A stretch of DNA of 64,000 nt from Isoetes taiwanensis (taxonomy: Eukaryota; Streptophyta; Lycopodiopsida; Isoetales; Isoetaceae): NCBI GenBank assembly GCA_021234155.1, contig JAJEKV010000328.1:186001-250000 (forward strand), in the 5' to 3' direction. A model generated the notes under the pieces. The model saw nothing but the letters and a program-made list of their open reading frames with translations. It ran no database searches and was not told the DNA's origin. A program made the position numbers and the translations under genes. Below are positions 23,251-34,988 of the stretch, piece after piece; within the stretch, counting starts at the first letter, position 1; each line of letters opens with the position of its first letter.

Positions 23251-23499
23251 AACATCGTGCGGGGAGGAATGGCCTTGAGCGAGAAGAAGATGTGGTGGGT
23301 GCGGAAGATGGAACAACACGAGGCATTTGCGGCGTTGGTGTGTGCATGGGAAATGGGGAGAATGGACTTTAACACCAGCGGTATGAGTGGCCTTGGCGTG
23401 ATGAAAGCGTCAGCAAAAAGTTGCATGTGATGGTGTAAAAATACGGAGTTTTCCGCGAATCGGTGCCTTACCACCATTCTTTTGAATGTCACGGACCTT

Positions 23500-24588
23500 T
23501 GCAAATTTCGGCGTCTTGCTAACCGCCGGGACTTAGTAAAGATCAAAATCCGGATAGAGAGATGTCCCTTTCAATTGCTTGGCACCGCTTGAGGATATCC
23601 ATTTTAGTACTCAAATTTCACCTTTGTAAATTTCACTATCTCTTGTGGTGGTGGGGCTGCAATGCTCCAACACTATGTGCGGCAGGTGACAACAAACCGG
23701 TGTTGTGAAGTCAATTTAGCTAACACCAAAAGTCGTACCTTACATTTGCAAGTCCTCTGATGCTTCTTCACGGCATGCCACGAATTGCCAGATTACAGCG
23801 GCGGTTGTGCCTATCAATGTATTAGCCTCGGCGGATGTAGATGCAGATGTAGATGCAAAACCTGTTACATGAGAGTTTTGAAATTGGGGGGAGGATGAAC
23901 TAGGCATGGATCTCACATTAGAATCATGATGCTTTGAAGAAGAAGTTGGAGGTGCCTTGGTTGCATGAGAAAGGAACGTTCCAAGGCTGACAACTTCGAC
24001 TAGATGTGTCCTTAGCAAGCTCGGTCACTTGGCGAGGTCATGCTTTCTTCCAATGCTTTCGCATGCGAAGTATTACAACTCGTGAACACCTGAGAGACAT
24101 GTGGAGTAAATCTTGTCTTTGCTTGCCAATATCAACCATTAGGTGCTCCACAGTCATATGACAAGCAGCAAACTCCAACTTTGTGCCCTCAATTGCTTCC
24201 CAAAGCTTTGCATGTTCAGCATGAATTTTACCAGTGAGTGTTGCAAGGTCGTTACGACACTTTGCCAATTCAGACCTCAATGCACATTGAAATTGTGTCA
24301 TCTCAGTTGTTGCTGCATGTGCAAAGTAGCTGTAAGAATGTCAAGCTTGTTCTCTAGGTCTTTTTGAAGCAAATTGACATAGAGAGGAAGACGTGCTGGA
24401 CGAGGGACCTTGGAGAGATCATCTGGGGTCAATGCCTCAGCAATCCGCTCCCTTTCATCATCCTGAGTTGAACCTCCAACGCATGTTGGAGGTGTGGCTG
24501 AGCGATATGCACTTCCAACACCTGTAGCAGATGCAATCTGCTCCCCATCAGCACCATGTGGTGAATCTCCAACGCATGTTGGAGGTTC
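23500..24588 (-). pseudogene. LINE ORF1 (RNA-binding chaperone), interrupted
   Basis: The frame entering from the copia junction reads EPPTCVGDSPHGADGEQIAS, then ATPPTCVGGSTQDDERERIA and KVPRPARLPLYVNLLQKDLE, so PPTCVGxS occurs twice. After a stop, a coiled-coil-like part continues as MTQFQCALRSELAKCRNDLA...KLWEAIEGTKLEFAACHMTV (24,301-24,038). Next comes a Ser/Thr-rich linker (24,018-23,743). The RRM-like end contains DILKRCQAIERDISLYPDFD in mixed frames near 23,600-23,540. ORF1 proteins of this kind bind LINE RNA. A 20-bp palindrome CCTCCAACGCATGTTGGAGG underlies each PPTCVGG repeat. Confidence 0.65.
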
Positions 24589-25441
24589 TGTAAGATATTT
24601 GGTTCAGTTCATAAATTCATACAGACATTCCTATTGAAGACACAGGCAGAAGAGATCTTAAATGAAAGATTGTGCTTACAGAAAACATATGAAAGGAAAA
24701 CAATAACATTATTGGGTTAAATGTCTGCAACTAAATTATGAGGTGCCTGTACAGACTAGCCAAGTTGGAAGCAGAAAAGGATCATCTATTCATGTTGAGG
24801 CATTGAAGAAGAATGCTAAGGGTAAAATGCCTAAGGGAAGAAGATAAGAACATATAATGCATTGTTGAAAGTTAAAGGATTAAGTGACCATAGGGCACCA
24901 TGGTCGAAACGTTATTGTTATTCTTATAAAATTGATCTTATGGTTAAGATCTCGGAGGGAAACTTATATTCAAAAGCTCGGTCCAATGCAAAAGGGACAA
25001 GCTAGTTTCCGGATTTGGAAATGGGAGATCGGTGAGGCCGTCGGTTAGGCAATGCCGCCGGACTGATGGCCATATATTCAACGATAAGTAGTATTGCAGC
25101 CACAGTGGAAACAGGGGGAAATCCGCAGTGTCGAAACAGGTCTGGTATGTGTTTAGTTCATTTGAAAGACCATTGAGTTTAATGACTTAGAACCATTGAG
25201 TGAAGAACTTAATAGTCGTGATATTATCTGCAATAGTTTACTTGATAAATTTGATGAAGTTCAAATTGATGAGTGAAGTGTTTTTGAAGATATTGAGAAT
25301 CATGCATTGCTTTTGTACAAATAGTTGTATATTTTGTTGAACATAAGAATGCAAGATTATATTGCCTTGGAAAATTGTTTGTCACTAGCTTGATTGACAA
25401 TTTAATTTTACATTGGTATCAGAGCAGGTTGAGGTCATATT

Positions 25442-27064
25442 ATGGCAAGCAGGTTTGGTGCAGGATTGCTTAATGCAATTGAAGTATTCAAAGGGGATTC
25501 AGGCTTTCAAGTCTGGAAAGAGAAAGTAAAGCATGTTTTGCAGGTAGAAGATCTTTGGGATCTTGTAGAAGGAGGAAATGGGAATCTAAGAAGTTCAGGA
25601 GGCAGTATAGCTGGAAGAATTGCAGCAGAAGGGAGCTCTTCTTCAAATGAAGAACAAGCTGAAGTAGAACAGACCCGAGAAGTGAGTCAAATATCTAGGA
25701 GACATCTTGAAGAAAACTCTAAGGTGAGAGAAGCACAAGGAATCATAATGAGCAAGGTGAGCTCAAGCATTGTTTTAAAATTAAGAGGCATGAGTCCAAG
25801 TCAGATGTGGAAATATATGCTACTGACCTATGAGGAAAAAACTTCTTTCCAGATAGATATCTTGGAAAATGAGCTGAGGAGACTAAAGTTTAATGAAAAG
25901 GATAATACTAATGATTTTTTTCAGACCTTTGATAATATTGTGGCAGACTTGGAAGGGGCAGGTGTACTCTATTCACAGCAACAGCAAGTATTATCAATCT
26001 CTAGAGCGGTTGCAGGTTTGGGAAACATCTCAATGTTCATTAGAACAATAGCCAAGACTAGAATAGAGGCAGAAAGAATGCTTAAGACTGAACTTGAACA
26101 AAACAGAGTTTTAGAAGAAGAGGAAAGCTCACAAATACTGTTCACAAAAAATAAAGGAAAAGGGCAAGATCAGAAAATAGGCCCATGCTATAATTGTGAT
26201 CAATTTGGTCACTTAAAAATTAACTGTCCTAGCCTAAAGAAGGAGATCAATTGTTATAACTGTGGGGGAAGGGGTCATTTTGCTTCAAACTGCTCAACTC
26301 CAAAAGCAACTCAAAGGGGAAGGGGAAGAGGTGGCAGAAATAATGCAGGCTTTAGAGGAAGGGGCAGAGGCAGAGGTAGAAATTCTTACCATGAAGCAAA
26401 TGTAGCTGAAGAGATAATGCTCGAAGATGATACTGGAGAAGAAATAGAAGAGGTATGTTCTCATAAGATTTTTTCTTGTCATAACAACATTGATAGTGAT
26501 GATTTTATGATACTAGATAGTGGAGCCGAAAAAACAATTGCATGCAACTCCAAAATCTTGAAGGAGAAATCAGAAAATAAAGGGGGATACATCCAAGTTG
26601 GCAATGGAGATTTGCAAAAGGTGGAAGAAACTGGAATACTTGAGTTGTTCACATTAGAAGGAGAAATTGTAAACTTACAAAATGTACTCTGTGTACCAAG
26701 TTTGGTTAGAAACGTTGATATGGGTTTTAAAGTGGTATTTGAGCAATTGTATTGCAAGATTTATGAAGGAAATAAATTGAAGTTTTTAGGGAGAAGAGTT
26801 GGCAATTTGTTTGGCATAAATGCAAAATGTGTTGGAAGTGCAAATTTATCCACAACTCCAAGCATTGAAACATGGCATCAAAGGCTGGGACATACCAATA
26901 TCAAAAACATTGAAACAATGATAAAGAATGGATGGATCAAATCTGAAAATAGCAGACTTGAAAATTATGTTTGTAAAGGTTGTATGCTTGGGAAACACTC
27001 GATACTCCCATTCTCAAAAGCCAAAGGAAGATCAACTGAAATTTTAGGATTAATCCAAATGTGA
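25442..27064 (+). pseudogene. Copia gag-protease-pre-integrase ORF (540 codons)
   Basis: Starts at the ATG 30 bp after the primer-binding site (MASRFGAGLLNAIEVF). Residues ~20-230 are the UBN2-type Gag. Two CCHC zinc knuckles follow, CYNCDQFGHLKINC and CYNCGGRGHFASNC (residues ~245-285), then an Arg/Gly-rich RNA-binding tract. The protease motif MILDSGAEKT lies at residues ~355-365. The pre-integrase HHCC segment is WHQRLGHTN...CKGCMLGKHS (~480-520). Near residue 423 VPSLVRNVDMGF lacks the usual ~7-residue stretch seen in the 11.7-kb copy (LVSISQL), an in-frame deletion through the protease C-terminal region. The ORF ends at a TGA caused by a small deletion before the integrase core. Confidence 0.9.
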
Positions 27065-27972
27065 CAGGCTTGACAGGCAAAAGGTACTTCATAACCTTCA
27101 TTGATGATTTTAGCAGGAAGACCAAGATATATTGTCTAAGAAGAAAGGAGTTGGCTTATGAAGCTTTCAAAGAATATGCAGCAGAGGTGGAGCTTGAAAC
27201 GGGCAAGAAAATCAAATGTGTGAGGTCGGATAGAGGAGGTGAGTATCTTTCATTCAAATTCAAAAAATATTGTAGTAACAGGGGCATCAAAAGGCAATAC
27301 ACTTGCAGCTACACACCTCAACAAAATGGTGTAGCTGAAAGGAAAAACAAATCAATATTAAATGCTACTAGATCCATGTTAAAATAAGCAGGCTTACCTA
27401 ATTATCTCTGGGAGGAAGTAATCAAGACAACAGTCATGATCCAAAACACATTACCATCTGCTAGTATAGGAGGAAAAAGTCCAGACCAAATGTGGTCAGG
27501 AAAATTGCCAAACTATGACAAATTTAAGGTATTTGGATGTCTAGGTTACACTCATATACCTCAGGAAATGAGGAAGAAGTTGGATGACAGGTCAATGATC
27601 ACGTATCTTGTGGGATATGATGAAAATTCAAAAGGTTTCAGAATGTACAACCCCTTAAAGAGAAATATTGTGGTAAGCAGAGATGTAAGCTTTGTTGAAA
27701 ACGTGTTATACAAGCCTGGAAAAGAAAAGGAAGAAGAAAATCAGATTGCAAACAGTAATGATACTGATTTGACAAACAAGGAGATTATCACAGCAGAAAA
27801 TACTGACCAAGGAATGGAATCTGATACAGACACAGAAGAAGCAGATGAACATGAGCAAGAAACAGCCACAAAACCCATTGAAATTACAGGAAAAATTGCT
27901 GAGCATCCAAACATGAAAGATAACATGAAAACAAAAAGGAGAAAGCCAGAGAAAGACTTAGAGAAGAACTAA
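27065..27972 (+). pseudogene. Copia integrase, broken
   Basis: The shifted frame reads TGLTGKRYFITFIDDFSRKT (first catalytic Asp), VRSDRGGEY (second Asp) and YTPQQNGVAERKN (catalytic Glu), a complete D,D,E set. A TAA at 27,385-27,387 interrupts the frame after ATRSMLK. The same frame continues PNYLWEEVIKTTVMIQNTLP, FGCLGYTHIPQEMRKKLDDR and VGYDENSKGFRMY, then an acidic linker, ending at a TAA at 27,970. The integrase would join cDNA ends to the chromosome; one nonsense codon prevents a full product here. Confidence 0.9.
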
Positions 27973-27974
27973 AT

Positions 27975-29633
27975 ATGGATATATCAGAGTATGGAAGAAA
28001 GGCAGATGGGAGAAGCAATAGATTGGATCAAGAATCAAACAATGATGAAGCCTTAATGGTAATGCAAGCTGGGACACCAGAAACTTTTGAAATGGCAATC
28101 AAAGGCATTGAAGGGGATAAATGGAAACAGGCCATGTTGGAAGAAATGAACTCTTTTGAGAGAACTGGCACATATGAATTGGTGGATCTGCCAAAGGGAA
28201 AGCATCTAATAGGAAACAGATGGATTTATAAGCTGAAAATGAACTCTGATGGTACTCCAAAGTATAAGGCAAGATTAGTTGCCCAGGGATACTCACAGAA
28301 GAAAGGCATTGACTATGAGGAAACATATTCCCCAGTGGTGAAGTTGGTCAGCATAAGAACAATTATTGCAATCTCAAATGCTTTAAGTTTAGAACTACAT
28401 CATATGGATGTATGCACTGCATTCTTAAATGCTGATTTAAAGGAAGAAGTATACATGTATCAAGCTCAGGGCTTTGAGAAGGGAATTGGGAAAGTATGGA
28501 AATTGAAAAAGGCTGTTTACGGCCTAAAACAATCACCCAGAGAGTGGTATGCTTGTATAAATGAATTCTTGAAGGAACAAGGTTTTTTGAAGCTGACAAA
28601 TGATGGCAATGTTTACATGCTCAAGGAAATGGAGAATTTTTGCATTATGGCAATATATGTGGACGATTGTATACTAGCAGCCAATAATACAGAGTTTCTG
28701 GAAAATTGCAAAGAATTATTGAAAAGAAGATATAAAATGACGGATCTTGGTGAACTGTCACAGTATCTTGGAGTGCAGGTGAAAAGGGACAAATCCAAGA
28801 AAATTATATCTCTAAGCCAGAGCCAATATATAGATACTGTCCTTGAAAAATTCAACATGCAGGAATGTAATCCAGTTAAAGGACCTATTCTCCCAGGATG
28901 TAAGATCTCCAAACAAATGTGCCCTCAAACTGATGAGGAAGCTGAAGAAATGAAAAAAATTCCATATAGGCAGTTGATTGGAAGCTTGCTGTTCTTAGCA
29001 AATAATACTAGGCCAGATATTGCATATGTGGTAAATGTTTTGAGCAGATATAACAACAACCCTGGATTTGAACACTGGTTGGCAGCAAAGAAGGTACTAA
29101 GGTATTTAAAAGGAACAAAAACCACTGGAATAGTGTATAGAACAGATGACTTGCAGCTAAAGTGTTATTCAGATGCAAATTGGTGTGGAGATTTGGACGA
29201 GAGGAAGTCAACTTCAGGTTATGTTCTAATATTAGGTGGAGGTCCTATAAGCTGGAGAAGCAAGAAGCAAACATCAATTGCATTGTCTACTGCTGAATCT
29301 GAATATGCTGCAACTACCTTGGCAGCTAAAGAAGTTATATGGACGAGAAGATTACTGGAGGAGTTGGGAATAAATCAAAAGGGAGGTACCAAATTGTTCT
29401 GTGATAATCAAAGCTGTATTGCCATGTCTAAAAACCCTGTCCTTCATGAAAGAACCAAGCATATCGAAATGGAGATGCATTATATCAGAGATATGGTAGG
29501 AAAAGGTCTTATTGAGTTGATGTACATTAAAAGTGAAGATCAGCTGGCAGACATCTTAACCAAAGCTTTGAGTTGGAAAAGGTTTCAAAATTTAACAGAA
29601 AAGTTAAGTTGTCATGATATTATGAATTTATGA
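27975..29633 (+). CDS. Copia reverse transcriptase-RNase H ORF (552 codons)
   Basis: Open from the ATG at 27,975 to a TGA at 29,631-29,633. The RT (RVT_2) spans residues ~40-285: WKQAMLEEMNSFERTGTYEL, NRWIYKLKMNSDGTPKYKAR, VAQGYSQKKGIDYEETYSPV, catalytic YVDDCIL. The linker has IPYRQLIGSLLFLANNTRPD. RNase H follows with CYSDANWCGD (first Asp), STAESEYAA (Glu) and LFCDNQSCI (Asp), all acidic residues present. It normally forms the C-terminal end of a single Pol polyprotein. Here a frameshift near 27,965 uncouples it from integrase, so it is intact in sequence but not in context. Whether any of it is translated is unknown. Confidence 0.9.
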   Translation: MDISEYGRKADGRSNRLDQESNNDEALMVMQAGTPETFEMAIKGIEGDKWKQAMLEEMNSFERTGTYELVDLPKGKHLIGNRWIYKLKMNSDGTPKYKARLVAQGYSQKKGIDYEETYSPVVKLVSIRTIIAISNALSLELHHMDVCTAFLNADLKEEVYMYQAQGFEKGIGKVWKLKKAVYGLKQSPREWYACINEFLKEQGFLKLTNDGNVYMLKEMENFCIMAIYVDDCILAANNTEFLENCKELLKRRYKMTDLGELSQYLGVQVKRDKSKKIISLSQSQYIDTVLEKFNMQECNPVKGPILPGCKISKQMCPQTDEEAEEMKKIPYRQLIGSLLFLANNTRPDIAYVVNVLSRYNNNPGFEHWLAAKKVLRYLKGTKTTGIVYRTDDLQLKCYSDANWCGDLDERKSTSGYVLILGGGPISWRSKKQTSIALSTAESEYAATTLAAKEVIWTRRLLEELGINQKGGTKLFCDNQSCIAMSKNPVLHERTKHIEMEMHYIRDMVGKGLIELMYIKSEDQLADILTKALSWKRFQNLTEKLSCHDIMNL

Positions 29634-30472
29634 TCTGAAAGGGGGAATGTAAGATATTTGGTTCAGTTCATAAATTCATACAGACATTCCTATTGAAGAC
29701 ACAGGCAGAAGAGATCTTAAATGAAAGACTGTGCTTACAGAAAACATATGAAAGGAAAACAATAACATTATTGGGTTAAATGTCTGCAACTAAATTATGA
29801 GGTGCCTGTACAGACTAGCCAAGTTGGAAGCAGAAAAGGATCATCTATTCATGTTGAGGCATTGAAGAAGAATGCTAAGGGTAAAATGCCTAAGGGAAGA
29901 AGATAAGAACATATAATGCATTGTTGAAAGTTAAAGGATTAAGTGACCATAGGGCACCATGGTCGAAACGTTATTGTTATTCTTATAAAATTGATCTTAT
30001 GGTTAAGATCTCGGAGGGAAACTTATATTCAAAAGCTCGGTCCAATGCAAAAGGGACAAGCTAGTTTCTGGATTTGGAAATGGGAGATCGGTGAGGCCGT
30101 CGGTTAGGCAATGCCGCCGGACTGATGGCCATATATTCAACGATAAGTAGTATTGCAGCCACGCGTGGAAAGCGGGGAAATCCATGATGTCGAAAGCAGT
30201 GCGGTATGTGTTTAGTTCATTTGAAAGACCATTGAGTTTAATGACTTAGAACCATTGAGTGAAGAACTTAATGGTCGTGATATTATCTGCAATAGTTTAC
30301 TTGATAAATTTGATGAAGTTCAAATTGATGAGTGAAGTGCTTTTGAAGATATTGAGAATCATGCATTGCTTTTGTACAAATAGTTATATATTTTGTTGAA
30401 CATAAGAATGCAAGATTATATTGCCGTGGAAAATTGTTTGTCACTAGCTTGATTGACAATTTACACAGGTTC

Positions 30473-31595
30473 GTCTGGGCCAGTTGCACTGCCAACGCCT
30501 GTAACGGATAATATATTACTCAGAAAGGTATGCGTTGTGTCTGCACAGAACTCAATTGCAAAGATGGTTCTTAGACTATCTTAAAGATTTGGATGTATAT
30601 TGAAATTTGAAAACATCATTCTCTTTTGTCTTTCCTTAAATGCATCAATTTAACTAAGGTATTATGAAATCAAAGGAGGAGTTTGCATAAAAACATGTTG
30701 GAGCTGCAGCCGATCTGCATGGATTTTTACAGTTCTAGTGGGTTGTTTTACTCCATTATGAAATACCCAATAACCCCTGTGACAAACCTCTACGCAATCA
30801 AAATCCAAAGCATCCAAGATTGATTTATATACTTATCAACTATTTAGCACCTAATTGGAATGGTACCATTGCTCATTCTTTGCTGGAGTAACATTAAACC
30901 TAATCTAGATAAAACGGCTTACAAAAAAAAACCTTCAATGTGCCATGAACACCAAAATCTGAATAACAATATCAAGAAGTACCATTCACAAGGACCCTAT
31001 ATGCTTGCATTCTGAACACATCTATCAATATTTTGTAACTACCATGGACAACACTATTGGTCAAAAGTTTTATTGGTAATCTATCTATAACTATAAGCTT
31101 CCTTACCCAAATGAAACCATTTGTCAATGGAGCTTGAGAAGAGGAGAGGGGAGCTAATCCACGTGTTGGTCCAAGAAGAAAGCATCTTCCATCATTATCT
31201 CTCTACCAGATGGATAAGGGACGAGTGAAGTTAATATTGAGTGCCATATCTAAGTAAATAGCTCGCTTAAGTAGGATTCTGTATAATGAATTTTATCTTT
31301 TATCCCTTCTCAACGCCTTATAGATCAAGAGATAATGTTTGCAAATGGCTTTTACAAGTTTTGTCGTTGGGGAAAAAAGTTCTATTGAAAAATAAGGGAT
31401 GTTTGTGAGTGGCAAATCATTGTGAGCTTATAAAAATAGAGAGAAAAAGATGTTTAGCTAAGAATAGAAGGAAACCTTCTATTTTTTTAAAAGCCAAAAC
31501 TTTTAGCTAACAGGTTAAATAGATAAGATGAAAAGCCAAGGAAAAGGCCATGAATTAGGGTTTAAAGCTTTGAGGAGCATGGTGAGCAGATTTCT
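30473..31595 (-). other. Flank of the copia insertion: LINE ORF1 remnant then spacer
   Basis: The first ~40 bp (minus strand VTGVGSATGPDEP) continue the LINE ORF1 frame interrupted by the copia. Beyond about 30,510 no coding similarity is visible. An AG at about 30,500 (minus strand ...CCGTTACAG) would also fit a splice acceptor. The rest to 31,595 is AT-rich with no recognised feature. Confidence 0.4.
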
Positions 31596-32029
31596 ATGCA
31601 GGCCAGTGTGGGAATTTGACACCCCAGAGGGTGTCAAAAGCAAACAAATGTGTCAAAGAGACATCTTCTGTAGAGAAAATGTGTCAAAAGAGAATTTATA
31701 GTTTGATAAAATGCGTCAAAAGAGACTTTAAAAAATTTTAAATGTGTCATTTGACACACTTAAGAATATTAAGTGTGTCAAAAAAAATTAGAGCCCCAAA
31801 TACACAAGAGTTGTCTGTACAAGGCTTAATGTATATGTATACTTAATAATGCTACTAAATCCATATTTGGCATGAGATCTATAACATTTGGCTCAATGAG
31901 CAAGGTAAAACAAGAAGAATTAATATTCAATAGAATTTATATATATCATAATATATATATAATTATTCTATGTGTCCATGGGAAACGATGTACCCATGGA
32001 TTGTTTACATATTAAAATCAATCTAGGCC

Positions 32030-33497
32030 GTCTATTTGTGGGACAATGAGGTGGCATAGCTACGGCCTTAGGATCTACATGGGGTCATGCATGGGGCATG
32101 CACCATGCCTCTAGACCGTCAGATCAAGGGGGGAAGGTAAAATCATAGCCCTTGATTTTTTTAAGGAAGGTGCAAGGAAGGTCCCTAAAAGTGCTTTTTG
32201 GTGTGGCCAATCTCAGCCCTTGGATCAAAAGAGGGAGGAGAAATCCTGGCCACTAAGTTTTTTTATTAAGTTGCAATTTATTTATTAAAGGAGTTGAGGT
32301 GGCATCCTCATTTAATAAAAAAGTAATGAGGTGGCACCAACATTTATGAAAGGAATTTTGAGGAAGCTTCTTTTTTGTAATTATCTTCAAAGGCCCGTAA
32401 CTTGCAGCAAAGGGGTCGGATGAAGGTGGGGCCTACGCCATTGGATTCCTCTCATCGAGAGCTTTCCAATGAGTAGTGCTTTGATATTGTTTCATCGTAG
32501 TTGAAGCGAATATGATCAAATACTAAGAATCTTCTTGGAATCTTGGTATTTTATGGAATCTATGGGAATTTAAGAGCATCTAGGGGAATCTTCATAGCAT
32601 CTTAAAGAATGTAAAGGAATCTCTATAGAATCTTGAGGAATCTATGGGAATCACAAGAGATCATTAAGAATCTAAGTGAATCTTTATAAAACCTTTGAGA
32701 ATCTAGAGGAATCTTCATAAAATCTTGAAGAATCTAAGAGGACCTTCATAGAATCTAAGGGGATCTGGGAGAATCTACATAGAAACTTGGGGAATCTAGA
32801 GGAATCTCAACAGAATTAGGGAATCTATGAGAATCTTAAGAGAATCTTAGAAAATCTAGTAGAATCTAAGCGCATCTTCGTAAAGTCTTTGAGAATCTAC
32901 GTGATCTTTAATGGAATCTTGGAGAATCTAGAGGAATGTACTTATATCTAATGGAATCTAGGGAATATACATAATATCTAAAAAGGAATCTGGGGAATCT
33001 ACATAAAATTTATATATAATCTTAGAGAATCTAGAGGAATCTTTTTACAATATTAAGAATCTAGAAGAATAGTTGTGGAATCTTGGGGAATCTTTCACAT
33101 TGTATGTGTTTTGCAGGGGAATCTTCATAGAATCTATGGGAATTTAGGAGAATCTACATAGAATCTTGGAGAATCTAGAGGACATTTGGGTTACTCTTTG
33201 AGAATCTAGGGGAAACTCAAGAGAATCTTAAGGAATCTATGAGAATCTCAAGATAATGTAGAGGAATTTAAGGGAATCTTCGTGGAATCTTCGAGAATCT
33301 TGGGAATTTTTTTCTAAGCCTTGAGGAATCTAAGAGAATCTTTATAGAATCTTCATTGGATGGATCAAAATTTGTACACTCCCTCATAGTACAATCACTT
33401 GTTTATATATAAACTTATCTTTCATTATATTTATATGAAGTTATCTTTCATTAGCAAATTTCATTTTGTAATTCTTTTGTTGTAGAATTTCAAATTA
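32030..33497. repeat. Module copy 1 inside the hAT-like element (1468 bp)
   Basis: Starts GTCTATTTGTGGGACAATGA and ends GTAGAATTTCAAATTA. The first ~490 bp are unique-looking. From about 32,529 to 33,345 the sequence is a dense, irregular array of GAATCT (equivalently AGATTC) spaced every ~10-18 bp, typically GAATCTngnGGAATCTT. The copy is separated from copy 2 by a 23-bp T-rich linker. Confidence 0.9.
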
Positions 33498-33520
33498 GAA
33501 TTTTTGTTGTAATTTTTTTC

Positions 33521-34988
33521 GTCTATTTGTGGGACAATGAGGTGGCATAGCTACGGCCTTAGGATCTACATGGGGTCATGCATGGGGCATGCACCATGCC
33601 TCTAGACCGTCAGATCAAGGGGGGAAGGTAAAATCATAGCCCTTGATTTTTTTAAGGAAGGTGCAAGGAAGGTCCCTAAAAGTGCTTTTTGGTGTGGCCA
33701 ATCTCAGCCCTTGGATCAAAAGAGGGAGGAGAAATCCTGGCCACTAAGTTTTTTTATTAAGTTGCAATTTATTTATTAAAGGAGTTGAGGTGGCATCCTC
33801 ATTTAATAAAAAAGTAATGAGGTGGCACCAACATTTATGAAAGGAATTTTGAGGAAGCTTCTTTTTTGTAATTATCTTCAAAGGCCCGTAACTTGCAGCA
33901 AAGGGGTCGGATGAAGGTGGGGCCTACGCCATTGGATTCCTCTCATCGAGAGCTTTCCAATGAGTAGTGCTTTGATATTGTTTCATCGTAGTTGAAGCGA
34001 ATATGATCAAATACTAAGAATCTTCTTGGAATCTTGGTATTTTATGGAATCTATGGGAATTTAAGAGAATCTAGGGGAATCTTCATAGCATCTTAAAGAA
34101 TGTAAAGGAATCTCTATAGAATCTTGAGGAATCTATGGGAATCACAAGAGATCATTAAGAATCTAAGTGAATCTTTATAAAACCTTTGAGAATCTAGAGG
34201 AATCTTCATAAAATCTTGAAGAATCTAAGAGGACCTTCATAGAATCTAAGGGGATCTGGGAGAATCTACATAGAAACTTGGGGAATCTAGAGGAATCTCA
34301 ACAGAATTAGGGAATCTATGAGAATCTTAAGAGAATCTTAGAAAATCTAGTAGAATCTAAGCGCATCTTCGTAAAGTCTTTGAGAATCTACGTGATCTTT
34401 AATGGAATCTTGGAGAATCTAGAGGAATGTACTTATATCTAATGGAATCTAGGGGAATATACATAATATCTAAAGGAATCTAGGGGAATCTACATAAAAT
34501 TTATATATAATCTTAGAGAATCTAGAGGAATCTTTTTACAATATTAAGAATCTAGAAGAATAGTTGTGGAATCTTGGGGAATCTTTCACATTGTATGTGT
34601 TTTGCAGGGGAATCTTCATAGAATCTATGGGAATTTAGGAGAATCTACATAGAATCTTGGAGAATCTAGAGGAAATTTGGGTTACTCTTTGAGAATCTAG
34701 GGGAAACTCAAGAGAATCTTAAGGAATCTATGAGAATCTCAAGATAATGTAGAGGAATTTAAGGGAATCTTCGTGGAATCTTCGAGAATCTTGGGAATTT
34801 TTTTCTAAGCCTTGAGGAATCTAAGAGAATCTTTATAGAATCTTCATTGGATGGATCAAAATTTGTACACTCCCTCATAGTACAATCACTTGTTTATATA
34901 TAAACTTATCTTTCATTATATTTATATGAAGTTATCTTTCATTAGCAAATTTCATTTTGTAATTTTTTTGTTGTAGAATTTCAAATTA
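33521..34988. repeat. Module copy 2 inside the hAT-like element (1468 bp)
   Basis: Direct repeat of copy 1 with an offset of 1491 bp. By eye there are only about ten differences, such as AAGAGCATC/AAGAGAATC near 32,573/34,064, and small indels near 32,957-32,999 against 34,448-34,490. The near-identity points to a recent tandem duplication or gene conversion, or to an assembly duplication. Confidence 0.9.

Larger units (their letters stand above)
19657..24588 (-). mobile_element. L1-clade LINE (3' part; 5' part displaced by a copia)
   Basis: Minus-strand LINE with, from 3' to 5': an AGAAT-repeat tail (19,657-19,675), a 3' UTR sharing TCATGGGACC...AAAAAACCCC...GAAAGGTTTTC with other LINE ends here, a broken ORF2 (about 19,830-23,250), and a broken ORF1 (about 23,500-24,584). 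ORF1 continues on the far side of the copia, at 30,473 onward. Reverse transcription is primed at the 3' tail by target-primed integration. I cannot place the true 5' end. Many frameshifts and stops show it is dead. Confidence 0.85.
24589..30467 (+). mobile_element. Copia retrotransposon, 5.88 kb, full length, nested in LINE ORF1
   Basis: The 5' LTR (24,589-25,412) and 3' LTR (29,648-30,467) both begin TGTAAGATATTTGGTTCAG and end ...TTACA/TTACACA. By eye they are about 97% identical, with differences clustered near 25,110-25,145. The target duplication GGTTC is at 24,584-24,588 and 30,468-30,472. The primer-binding site TTGGTATCAGAGC starts at 25,413. The polypurine tract GAAAGGGGGAA precedes the 3' LTR. 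Gene order gag-protease-integrase-RT-RNase H is the copia order. The host LINE reading frame (ATGPDE|PPTCVGDS) is restored if the element and one duplication are removed. The ORFs are broken, so it is defective in cis. Confidence 0.95.
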
